A DNA stretch of 64,000 bases, from NCBI RefSeq assembly GCF_002027705.1, contig NZ_MBTG01000032.1, positions 1-64,000 of the forward strand, read 5' to 3'. Each line of letters opens with the position of its first letter. The stretch's first letter is position 1. The position numbers and the translations under genes are program-made. This document shows positions 50,372 to 57,693 of this stretch, in pieces. The stretch comes from Paenibacillus ferrarius (lineage in GTDB: Bacteria; Bacillota; Bacilli; Paenibacillales; NBRC-103111). The notes below the pieces were generated by a model. It saw only the letters and a list, made by a program, of their open reading frames with translations. It searched no databases and was not told the origin of the DNA.

Positions 50372-51436
50372 ATGTCCGATCTTACGACTTCTTCAATCGA
50401 AATAGGACTAAGCACATTCCTCGAGGCTGCTCCGAGAGCCGGCGGCGTCACTCACGCCGAACGGCTCCGACAAGCGGTAGAGGAGATTAATCTGGCCGAG
50501 CAAGTCGGTCTGGACGTCTATGCGATCGGCGAACATCATCGCGCGGATTACGCGAGCTCGGCACCAGCCGTTATTCTGGCCGCTGCCGCATCCACGACAA
50601 AACGAATCCGGCTCTCGAGCGCCGTGACCGTGTTGTCTTCGGACGATCCGGTTCGCGTGTACCAAGCTTTCTCCACCTTGGACGGCCTGTCCAATGGACG
50701 GGCCGAAATTATGGCAGGCCGCGGCTCGTTTATCGAATCTTTCCCGTTGTTTGGATACGACTTGAACCACTACGACAGACTATTCGAGGAGAAGTTGGAG
50801 CTTCTGCTCGCGATCCGCGAATCGGAGAAAGTAAGCTGGCGCGGCGGCCACCGCCCCGCCATCGACAACCTGGGCGTCTATCCGCGATCCGTACAGGAAC
50901 CGTTGCCCGTATGGATTGGAACCGGCGGAAATCCGGAGTCCGCGATTCGCGCCGGCATTCTAGGATTGCCGGTCGTCTTTGCGATCATCGGCGGCATGCC
51001 GGAGAGGTTCGCTTCTCTAGTCAACCTCTATAAGGAAGCGGCCGCGAAGGCCGGACACGACGTAAGCAAGCTGCAGATCGCGACGCATTCACACGGCTTC
51101 ATCTCGGATACGACCGAGAAGGCTGCCGACTTGTTCTACCCGTCGACGGCAGCCCAGATGAACACTATTGGGCGCGAGCGCGGCTGGCCGCCATACACCC
51201 GCGATTCGTTCGACGCCGCCCGCAGCCTTCGTGGAGCGCTCTACGTCGGCGATCCCGAGTATGTTGCGGAGAAGATCGTGCTGCTTCGCAAGAACCTGGG
51301 CCTAACGCGCTTCCTCCTGCACGTGGACGTCAGCACGATGCCGCACCACGAATTGCTGCGCACCATCGAACTGCTCGGCACGAAGGTCGCGCCGATCGTC
51401 CACAAGGAGCTTGCTCGCGGGGCCTCGCAGGGGTGA
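50372..51436 (+). CDS. LLM-class flavin-dependent oxidoreductase
   Basis: A 354-residue luciferase-like monooxygenase. EINLAEQVGLDVYAIGEHH, SSAPAVILAAAASTTKRIRLSS and SNGRAEIMAGRGS are standard motifs; IGTGGNPES binds FMN. Such enzymes use reduced flavin and oxygen on varied substrates; this subgroup (Nfa34930-like) has no settled one. GGGAG lies 9 bp before the ATG. Its GC content is visibly higher than that of all genes around it and it is on the opposite strand, so it probably arrived separately. Confidence 0.88.
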   Translation: MSDLTTSSIEIGLSTFLEAAPRAGGVTHAERLRQAVEEINLAEQVGLDVYAIGEHHRADYASSAPAVILAAAASTTKRIRLSSAVTVLSSDDPVRVYQAFSTLDGLSNGRAEIMAGRGSFIESFPLFGYDLNHYDRLFEEKLELLLAIRESEKVSWRGGHRPAIDNLGVYPRSVQEPLPVWIGTGGNPESAIRAGILGLPVVFAIIGGMPERFASLVNLYKEAAAKAGHDVSKLQIATHSHGFISDTTEKAADLFYPSTAAQMNTIGRERGWPPYTRDSFDAARSLRGALYVGDPEYVAEKIVLLRKNLGLTRFLLHVDVSTMPHHELLRTIELLGTKVAPIVHKELARGASQG

Positions 51437-51444
51437 GCTTGGCT

Positions 51445-51472
51445 GTGAATGCCGATTTTTATCGGCATTCAC
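51445..51472 (+). terminator. Hairpin behind the LLM gene
   Basis: Perfect stem GTGAATGCCGAT / ATCGGCATTCAC with TTTT loop, 8 bp beyond the stop. No T-run follows. Confidence 0.6.
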
Positions 51473-51757
51473 GAAGCGTTCGCAGCACGTGGAGGCAAGC
51501 ATTGCGGTCCATCACTCAGCAATGGGTCCGAACCAAGGTGTAAACCCCTGAGTTAATTATTTATCCATATTACCAGATATCCCCATAATATTGATTCACT
51601 TTTTTCTAAAACTGGATTTAATTGCAAAGGCAGCCGATCAACTTTGACCGGCTGCCTTCATCTTAATATTGAACTCTTGTTATCCGTTACTTCAACAATC
51701 GTCCCTCATTTATGCTTGATTTTAATGGTTTGGATATCGAATGCTTATACTGTTCTC
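51473..51757. other. Intergenic stretch with a dispersed repeat
   Basis: Holds only the repeat copy 51627-51696: hairpin AAGGCAGCCGATCAA / TTGACCGGCTGCCTT type at 51627-51658 and box TTGAACTCTTGTTATCCG, TTACTTCAA at 51669-51696. Confidence 0.55.
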
Positions 51758-52057
51758 TTATCGTTTTCTTGCTTTGATTACAAAAGTTACAGGAAGCATC
51801 TTTGCTTTTTTTGCAAATTTGCTGTTACCCCGTGATTGAATAATTTCATCATCAGACTGCTCAATCATTTGCTCAATGAAAAAGCCCGCTTTAGCCAACG
51901 CATTCACATAGGTTGATAGTGTACGGTCCGATAATGTTAGCGTACTTTCGTCAAGAGATGACGAATACCAAGATTCATCGAAATAACATTTTTTAAAAAC
52001 AAGCGTATTATTTTCATCAACAACACATTTGTGTCTCTCGTTAGAGCGTAGAAACAA
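51758..52057 (-). pseudogene. SAM-dependent methyltransferase, C-terminal fragment
   Basis: The last 60 residues (LSTYVNALAKAGFFIEQMIEQ, KFAKKAKMLPVTFVIKARKR) are the typical C-terminal strands of a class I methyltransferase. The SAM-binding N-terminal half is absent; the sequence is cut where the hydrolase gene ends, 3 bp away. A cut exactly at a gene end suggests a recombination joint. Confidence 0.65.
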
Positions 52058-52059
52058 CT

Positions 52060-52725
52060 TTATTTCCTTAACGTTAAAGAATGACCTAGAAACCAGGCAT
52101 ATAATTCCGGATTATCGTATGTTTCTGTCCAGGAGTTATGATTCATCTCAGGATAAATTGTGAAAGTGACATTCCCACCATTTGCGCGAAGTACATCTAC
52201 CATTTTTTCCGATTCAGCAATAGGAACTACATCATCCTTCGCGCCATGGAATGCCCAGGTGGGCGTTCCTGTTAGTTCATTTATCCGGTTGGGGTTACCT
52301 CCACCACATATTGGGGCGATAGCCGCGAATCTTCCTGGATACTCTGCTGCTAAGTGCCACGTACCATAACCACCCATGCTTAGCCCCGTCAAGTATAACC
52401 GATCTGGATCTACGTTGTAGTTTGCGACGATCTCATCCACTAAGGCCATCAATCCGTCTTGTTCAGCATTCCAAAAAGAATCCTCCGGGCATTGAGGGGA
52501 AATCGTAATGAATGGAAAATAAGGATCCCGTTCTGCTATCATAGGAATTCCATGTGCTTTTACCAACTCCAGATCATCACCACGCTCACCTGACCCGTGA
52601 AGAAATAAGATTAAAGGCCACTTAATTGAGGATTCTTTTTCATAACGATCTGGCAAATGTAAGAGGTATTTTATCCGCACTTTTTTTGTTATTTCTATTT
52701 CCAATTTATTTGCGGTTTGACTCAT
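52060..52725 (-). CDS. Alpha/beta hydrolase (esterase, dienelactone-hydrolase-like)
   Basis: A 221-residue serine hydrolase. LILFLHGSGERGDD is the oxyanion loop, LTGLSMGGYGTW carries Ser116, HGAKDDVVP the acid and MNHNSW the histidine. This compact form is related to feruloyl-esterase-like and phospholipase-like family members. GGGAG stands 6 bp before the ATG at 52725. No signal peptide. It is a lone minus-strand gene followed by a methyltransferase scrap and a dispersed repeat. Confidence 0.87.
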   Translation of the reverse strand: MSQTANKLEIEITKKVRIKYLLHLPDRYEKESSIKWPLILFLHGSGERGDDLELVKAHGIPMIAERDPYFPFITISPQCPEDSFWNAEQDGLMALVDEIVANYNVDPDRLYLTGLSMGGYGTWHLAAEYPGRFAAIAPICGGGNPNRINELTGTPTWAFHGAKDDVVPIAESEKMVDVLRANGGNVTFTIYPEMNHNSWTETYDNPELYAWFLGHSLTLRK

Positions 52726-52810
52726 TGTATCTCCCTCACTTTTGCGATATCTCCCATATGGGATAAAGATAGAATTCACCATATTTGCCGAAATTCCTTC
52801 AGTTGCATTT

Positions 52811-52893
52811 TACCCTTTAACTGAACAGACTGCCAATAAGTCTTTACAGTCTATTCTTGTTAATAATATTGAGCTCTTGTTACGTTAGTTCAG
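52811..52893 (+). repeat. Dispersed cassette-type repeat overlapping a stop codon
   Basis: A weak hairpin (AGACTG / CAGTCT) and the box TTGAGCTCTTGT, TACGTTAGTTCAG at 52869-52893. The TAA stop of the minus-strand gene starting at 53487 is inside the box (GAACTAACG). Confidence 0.6.
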
Positions 52894-53487
52894 CACCTTA
52901 TTTTTTATCCAAATATTTTTATATAGGTCGGCAATTGTAAGATTAACTATACCAACATCTTTAATGTTATCTTCATTTGGTAATTCACTCAAAAAGAATG
53001 TGAAAGAAAAACAATCTCCATCCTTATAATTTAAACCACATTGACCTGTTAGCTGAGCGTTGTATGTTTCTCCATTATATTCGGCTGTCAATATTGTAGT
53101 TGAAGATGTAGTGAAGGAATGAATGTTGATCGTCTCATGGTGGAGAGCAGAGATTAGCGTTGCACCTGATAAAGAATATTGTCCACTTGATCTAAATCCG
53201 ATATCAAATCCTCCATTCTGTGTCACCTTGAGCCATGATATGTAAATCCTATGCTCTCCATCATTATAGATCACTTTTCCAATGTTACTTTCTAAATCTG
53301 ACAAATCGACTTCAAGTGAATACCTTCCATCTATCTGGTGACCATTTTTATCTGTAAATTCTACTGTATTGTTTGCAAGAAAAGCCATCCCACCAAACCA
53401 TAAGCTGAATAACCCCGATGACCATAGAATTGCAACCGTTACTGTTATAAAAAGTAAGGTGATGTAGAGCATCTTTCTAGCTTTCAT
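52885..53487 (-). CDS. Hypothetical membrane-anchored protein
   Basis: A 200-residue protein with one N-terminal helix (LYITLLFITVTVAILWSSG) and an extracellular beta-rich body (EFTDKNGHQIDGRYSLEVDL, TAEYNGETYNAQLTGQCG). Two cysteines (GQCG and GDCF) could form a disulfide outside. No family is recognised. GAGGAGG lies before the ATG. Its stop codon falls inside the dispersed repeat behind it, as gene cassettes often end within their recombination site. Confidence 0.7.
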   Translation of the reverse strand: MKARKMLYITLLFITVTVAILWSSGLFSLWFGGMAFLANNTVEFTDKNGHQIDGRYSLEVDLSDLESNIGKVIYNDGEHRIYISWLKVTQNGGFDIGFRSSGQYSLSGATLISALHHETINIHSFTTSSTTILTAEYNGETYNAQLTGQCGLNYKDGDCFSFTFFLSELPNEDNIKDVGIVNLTIADLYKNIWIKNKVLN

Positions 53488-53654
53488 GTTTATTAGCCTC
53501 CTCTCGTATGATTGGATGCATAATCCACGTTTATTACAAATATTTGTGCAAACGACGCTGATGATCTAACCTCATTTACGGCATATTATATGTCAGCATA
53601 ACTAGTTAGACGCACATAAATTGGAAAAAGTTTCTTTATAAAATTTGTTGCAAT

Positions 53655-53741
53655 TCAACTATCCTGCCCGAAAACTGAGCAAAGGGATGCCACGTGGCAT
53701 CCCTTATGATATTGAACTATTGTTCTGCGTTACTTTAGTTA
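53655..53741 (+). repeat. Dispersed cassette-type repeat overlapping a stop codon
   Basis: TTCAACTATCCTGCCCG, hairpin 53682-53705 (AAGGGATGCC, ACGT, GGCATCCCTT), box TTGAACTATTGTTCTGCG, TTACTTTAG. The TAA stop of the HEAT-like gene (53735-53737) is inside the second box. Confidence 0.7.
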
Positions 53742-54115
53742 CCCTCAGTTGCACTTTTTCCCAATTTCCACTTCAAGAACATATTGATATCATCAATTGA
53801 ATCGAGGATTCTCCAGTTATATTGATGATTCTCACGGAGTTCTCTAAGAACAATCGGTTTAACGATATGTTTTTCTAACTTTCCTTTTGTTCTAGCTATG
53901 TAAGCAAACCCCAAAACAGCATTTGCTCTAACGGCAGGAGATTCATGATTTGAGAGCTGAGCACATATGTCTTGAGCAAACTTCCAATTGGTGTGGTTCT
54001 CACTTACAGAAAGGGGAAGTGTCAAAAGCTCGTCTAATTGATTTCTATTCAACATTTCTTTTATTTCATCATTGGAAAGAACATCAAGTGGTTTATATAT
54101 CCGTTTTTCGTCCAT
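53735..54115 (-). CDS. HEAT-repeat-like hypothetical protein
   Basis: A 126-residue helical protein; ESPAVRANAVLGFAYIARTKGKLE is a HEAT-type repeat and similar helices flank it. Small lone HEAT proteins of this size occur widely in Bacillales, some as immunity-like partners; the function here is unknown. Its stop codon TAA is part of the dispersed repeat that follows, and another repeat stands in front of it, so the gene and its repeat form one cassette-like unit of about 450 bp. Confidence 0.7.
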   Translation of the reverse strand: MDEKRIYKPLDVLSNDEIKEMLNRNQLDELLTLPLSVSENHTNWKFAQDICAQLSNHESPAVRANAVLGFAYIARTKGKLEKHIVKPIVLRELRENHQYNWRILDSIDDINMFLKWKLGKSATEGN

Positions 54116-54151
54116 GTTATCTCGACCTACTTTTGTTTTTTTCCTTCATTA

Positions 54152-54193
54152 ATTCAAGGTAGCCGCCACGTTATCCTGCCCGTTAGTTCAATA
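54152..54193 (+). repeat. Dispersed repeat box
   Basis: ATTCAAGGTAGCCGCCACG then TTATCCTGCCCGTTAGTTCAAT (in two blocks). The right arm is perfect. It lies 23 bp behind the stop of the hydrolase gene. Confidence 0.65.
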
Positions 54194-54215
54194 AGAAAAA
54201 TATAGTTTAATGAGT

Positions 54216-55010
54216 TTATTTTAATTTTTCAATCAACCAAGCCTTTAACAATGGCAGAACTGTTAATGGTTGCATTGCTTTGGTGTGATCCATCTCATTT
54301 CCCTTTATTATTTCTACATTCCATCCCCAGTGTTCTAATTCTTCTTTATTTTTCTGTAAGATACCTACAATATCAACTGTAACGCTCCCAAAGTTTTCTC
54401 CATAAACAATTGTATCTTTCTCACCTGCAAACGTCAGTTTTGGAATAGATAATTGATGTTGAATTTTTCGATCATCAAAATCCATTAAATTTTTGTACAT
54501 TGTTACAAATTGTTTGGTTTGATTCGTGTCAATCTTCACCTTTATGTTATCCCAATCGATCTCTTCTGGACTTTCAATGTTTTCTTGTTCATCGAAAACA
54601 GGAGAATTTTGATTATCCAAAGCCTGTTGGTACGTTTTATTGGTAACTACCATCATTTCTTTATATGGGCCATCCAATGGTGGAAAACCACCCATAATTA
54701 AACTTTCTAATCGATTTGTCCTAATGGCTAATTGTAAGCCAACTAAAGCCAACCAAGAGTAACCATAATAGCTGAACTTATTAACGTTCATTTCATCAGC
54801 AATTAATATCAAATCATTTACAATGTTATTAGGTGTAAGATTCTCTGGATTCGGGTTTTTGAATCGATGTCCTTCATAGTCAAAATATAAAACTTGAAAC
54901 TCGTCTAACAGTCCCTCAATAAAGTGTTTTCCTAGCTCAGGATCAACTCCCCACAACTTTAAGTTTTCGGCTTCTTGGCCAAAAACAGATTCTTTAGCTA
55001 CAGGCAGCAT
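54216..55010 (-). CDS. Alpha/beta hydrolase with an altered nucleophile elbow
   Basis: A 264-residue alpha/beta hydrolase fold protein: QVLYFDYEGHRF, FSYYGYSWLALVGLQLA, LTFAGEKDTIVYG and EMDHTKAMQPL line up with the usual strand-turn elements. The nucleophile elbow reads G-Y-S-W-L (Ser85) where G-x-S-x-G is usual; acid and histidine candidates are present. No ribosome site is strong. It is divergent from a MerR gene 64 bp away, which may control it. Confidence 0.8.
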   Translation of the reverse strand: MLPVAKESVFGQEAENLKLWGVDPELGKHFIEGLLDEFQVLYFDYEGHRFKNPNPENLTPNNIVNDLILIADEMNVNKFSYYGYSWLALVGLQLAIRTNRLESLIMGGFPPLDGPYKEMMVVTNKTYQQALDNQNSPVFDEQENIESPEEIDWDNIKVKIDTNQTKQFVTMYKNLMDFDDRKIQHQLSIPKLTFAGEKDTIVYGENFGSVTVDIVGILQKNKEELEHWGWNVEIIKGNEMDHTKAMQPLTVLPLLKAWLIEKLK

Positions 55011-55074
55011 GATTGTTTTAAAATTATGTTATTGTAGCACTTGAAGCTTTTACTTTAAACCAGGAGTATTAAAA

Positions 55075-55785
55075 ATGGATAAATACACCCCAAAACACAT
55101 TGCGGAAATTTTTAATATCAGCACAACAACCTTGAGAAGATATGAAGAACAAAATCTCATCCCAGAGGTACCAAGAACGAAAAGTAATCACCGCATCTAT
55201 ACATCGGTTCATTTCCAAGCATTTAATGCTATTAGAACTTTGTTAAAAGGGTATGAAATCCCCATGGTTTATGATGTAATGAGAATGATTAAGAAAAAAA
55301 TTTTTGATACAGCTCTTTGGTTAGTAAATGAACAACTATTCCATATACAAGTAGAGAAACAAAGAGTGGAAGAAATACTTATTATGATTCAGACTACTGA
55401 TTTTAACCAATTTAAAAAAATAAAATTAAAAGAATTTATGAGTATTGGAGAGGTCGCAGAGATAGCAGTCGTAAATACTTCAGCTATACGGCATTGGGAA
55501 CACGAAGGGTTAGTTCATTCAGAAAGAAACAAAAACAACGGTTATAGGATGTTCACAATGCCTGAACTACGTAAAATTCTAGTCATTAGCAGTTTGAGAA
55601 AAACCGTTTTTTATATTGAAAATATGAAGAAGCTTTTACATGATTTAGATACACACAGCTATGGTCAAATCGAACGCTCTCTTCAACTTGCTTTGGAAAA
55701 TCTAAATGAACAACATTTTCTTCAATTTAAAGGCATCGAAGAACTGATGAAATATATAGAATTAATAAAAAAAGAAATCATATAA
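55075..55785 (+). CDS. MerR-family regulator with two MerR-type HTH domains
   Basis: A 236-residue protein carrying two MerR-like DNA-binding modules: residues about 4-70 (YTPKHIAEIFNISTTTLRRYEEQNLIP, then NHRIYTSVHF) and about 120-190 (SIGEVAEIAVVNTSAIRHWEHEGLV, then NGYRMFTMPEL). Each has helix-turn-helix plus wing. Ordinary MerR proteins have one and dimerise. The C-terminal 45 residues are a helix. Very A/T-rich codon use. CAGGAG lies 9 bp before the ATG. The divergent hydrolase gene is the likely target. Confidence 0.85.
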   Translation: MDKYTPKHIAEIFNISTTTLRRYEEQNLIPEVPRTKSNHRIYTSVHFQAFNAIRTLLKGYEIPMVYDVMRMIKKKIFDTALWLVNEQLFHIQVEKQRVEEILIMIQTTDFNQFKKIKLKEFMSIGEVAEIAVVNTSAIRHWEHEGLVHSERNKNNGYRMFTMPELRKILVISSLRKTVFYIENMKKLLHDLDTHSYGQIERSLQLALENLNEQHFLQFKGIEELMKYIELIKKEII

Positions 55786-55813
55786 AAAGAGATAAACAAC
55801 TGTTTATCTCTTT
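55786..55813 (+). terminator. Terminator behind the MerR gene
   Basis: Stem AAAGAGATAAACA / TGTTTATCTCTTT followed by CTTTTTT. Confidence 0.85.
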
Positions 55814-56225
55814 CTTTTTTACACTATTCAACAATATTTATAAATTGTTATCCTTCTTGCACTAACCTCCCGTTACTTCAATCATAGGTATCCTTTCCAG
55901 GTATTTCTATATCCACCTCATTCACTCCCGAACCCATCTGTCGGGAATGAGATCAAGTTCTTGTCAAAATCGGGAATGGGATCAAGTTCTTGTCATTGGC
56001 TCGTGACAAGAACTTGATCCCATAAAATAAAAAAACCGCGATTTACGCGGTAATTAATGAGATAATGTTCTTGTCACCCGACACTTCTTCTTGACAAATC
56101 GTTGTATGAGAACATGGATTCTACAAAAAGTACAACTTCTTTTCAAATTTGATCACCTAAATAATGGTTAATCAACAGGCGTTGGTTTTATACGTTAGCT
56201 GTACCTCCCCTTCGTAAGCATACAA
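55814..56225. other. Gene-free stretch with a Tn7-like end
   Basis: Holds the family 1 end 55871-56083, a repeat box at 55862-55883 and a right-hand box remnant at 56189-56200 (ATACGTTAGCTG). Nothing else is supported. Confidence 0.5.
55862..56083 (-). mobile_element. Tn7-like end, family 1, copy B
   Basis: Same as copy A at 20281-20493: 213 bp, about six differences, same orientation, terminus TGTCGGGTGACAAGAAC at 56083. The 20-bp-arm palindrome with loop TTGGCTCG is at 55976-56023. Beyond the terminus the two copies have different sequence, so the match ends exactly at the transposon tip. It starts in a dispersed-repeat box (CTCCCGTTACTTCAAT). Confidence 0.65.
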
Positions 56226-56471
56226 TTAATCTTCAACAGGGATCTGCTTCAAATTGTATCTGTCGTTCCCACGTTTCTCAGAATTATCTTCTTCCAACCG
56301 GATGATAGCCGCATCAAGCAGAGATCTGAATCCAGATAACGCTTCTTTTTCCACTTGACGAAAATGAGCTCTTACATCCTCAGGCACTAATCTTGCCACT
56401 ACGATGTTCTTCATATCCTCGAAACAGTGCGCGATGCTTTCTAGGTCTTGTATGGTTGTTCGAATGCTCAT
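56226..56471 (-). CDS. Small hypothetical protein
   Basis: An 81-residue, charged helical protein (TTIQDLESIAHCFEDMKNIV, EDVRAHFRQVEKEALSGFRS). No family recognised. A strong AAGGAGGAAAT before the ATG says it is translated. The dispersed-repeat box at 56189-56200 lies 26 bp behind its stop. Confidence 0.6.
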   Translation of the reverse strand: MSIRTTIQDLESIAHCFEDMKNIVVARLVPEDVRAHFRQVEKEALSGFRSLLDAAIIRLEEDNSEKRGNDRYNLKQIPVED

Positions 56472-56644
56472 GATCCATTTCCTCCTTCTTAATTTAGTAG
56501 TTACTCCTCATTCGCCGATGTAGATGGACATAGGTTTCCTTATACTATCTACCTCGCTTCTCTCCAACTTTTGTATGGGGATTTTTTCACATCTTTACTG
56601 GAAGCGATGCTGGTACAAGCATGCGGAGCGATAAAGATTGACGC

Positions 56645-57010
56645 TTACTTGCGCATGACAATGACTGCCTGCGGGATGACGAGCCAAAAGCCGGATACCG
56701 GCAATAATAATACACCAATCAAGCTAAGCACCAACAGGTGGACACCAACGAATTTCGGTAAGTCCACTCCCATGACCTGAATAAGCCAGCTCATCAAGCG
56801 GGCAAGCATAAACAAAAGGAGACCAAACAACAAGAACCAGAAAGCGGCAGCTCTGTTAGCATGCAGTTGGGGTTCAATCGCGTTTATAAAACCGCCATTC
56901 GCGATATCAATGATCTGCTCCCAGTAAACGATAATTCCGACTACCGTGTGTATCACAGCTGTCCAAGTGAGCATCACACCACTATGTTTTTTTAATTTCA
57001 TCTTAATCAT
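56645..57010 (-). CDS. DUF6463 family membrane protein
   Basis: A 121-residue protein with four membrane helices (about 12-30, 52-75, 85-105, 107-120). KHSGVMLTWTAVIHTVVGI and ANRAAAFWFLLFGLLLFMLA are characteristic of DUF6463, of unknown function. Last gene of the MarR-ArsA-SRPBCC group on the minus strand. GAGGAG lies 2 bp before the first ATG and 11 bp before the second, so the start may be nine bases further in. Confidence 0.75.
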   Translation of the reverse strand: MIKMKLKKHSGVMLTWTAVIHTVVGIIVYWEQIIDIANGGFINAIEPQLHANRAAAFWFLLFGLLLFMLARLMSWLIQVMGVDLPKFVGVHLLVLSLIGVLLLPVSGFWLVIPQAVIVMRK

Positions 57011-57089
57011 TTCTCCTCTGTCGATTTGCTGATTATTTACGCAATTCCAAAAGAATAATCGGGACGAACGACTGAATCATCATCTGGGA

Positions 57090-57674
57090 TCATCCGTGGT
57101 TGCTTTCTGCCCGTTTCTTGATCGCTTTCAGCATCATTCTACGAATGTAAGCACTGCCAGGATAAATGATCGCCCAGTACAGAGCAAACTTCACCTTAGC
57201 GGCACTGCCTATTGTTTGAACCCTCGTTTCTGTACGGAGAACAGTGTTCCCGTTCAGTTCTCCGTGCTGCACACTGAAGTTCATAACAGATCTGGCATAT
57301 CGCGAATCGATAAACTTGGTAAAGTCGACTACTGACTTCAGCTTGATTGGCAAGTTACCGACAGGTCTCCAAAACTTACCGACGACACCGACGACAAATT
57401 CAAGGTTCTGTTCTTCCTCCAGCAATAGAAACCCATATCGCTCCATCTCTTCAACATATGGAAGTGTATCTGCCAACACCTTTCCTCTTTTACCCATTAG
57501 CAAGGATGGAAGCGTACGGATCGCAAACAACAGACGCAATAGCGGAATTTCAGTCGCTGTCACCTCACGAATCGCTCGATATACGATTTCCTGCTCCGCG
57601 TGTATGACAATCTCATGGCGCTCTCCAAACTGGTAATCGGGCATGTAACGGTCGATCATCATGTTCATCTTCAT
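57090..57674 (-). CDS. SRPBCC-like hypothetical protein
   Basis: A protein of about 194 residues. HEIVIHAEQEIVYRAIREV at the start and the alternation of strands and a long C-terminal helix look like a START/SRPBCC fold; RPVGNLPIKLKSVVDFTKF and NTVLRTETRVQTIG support it. The exact family is not certain. The ATG at 57674 has AGGGG 6 bp away; the frame begins with several in-frame ATGs. It lies 13 bp behind the ArsA-like gene and is probably its functional partner. Confidence 0.7.
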   Translation of the reverse strand: MKMNMMIDRYMPDYQFGERHEIVIHAEQEIVYRAIREVTATEIPLLRLLFAIRTLPSLLMGKRGKVLADTLPYVEEMERYGFLLLEEEQNLEFVVGVVGKFWRPVGNLPIKLKSVVDFTKFIDSRYARSVMNFSVQHGELNGNTVLRTETRVQTIGSAAKVKFALYWAIIYPGSAYIRRMMLKAIKKRAESNHG

Positions 57675-57693
57675 CTTCATCCCCTCTGAATGC

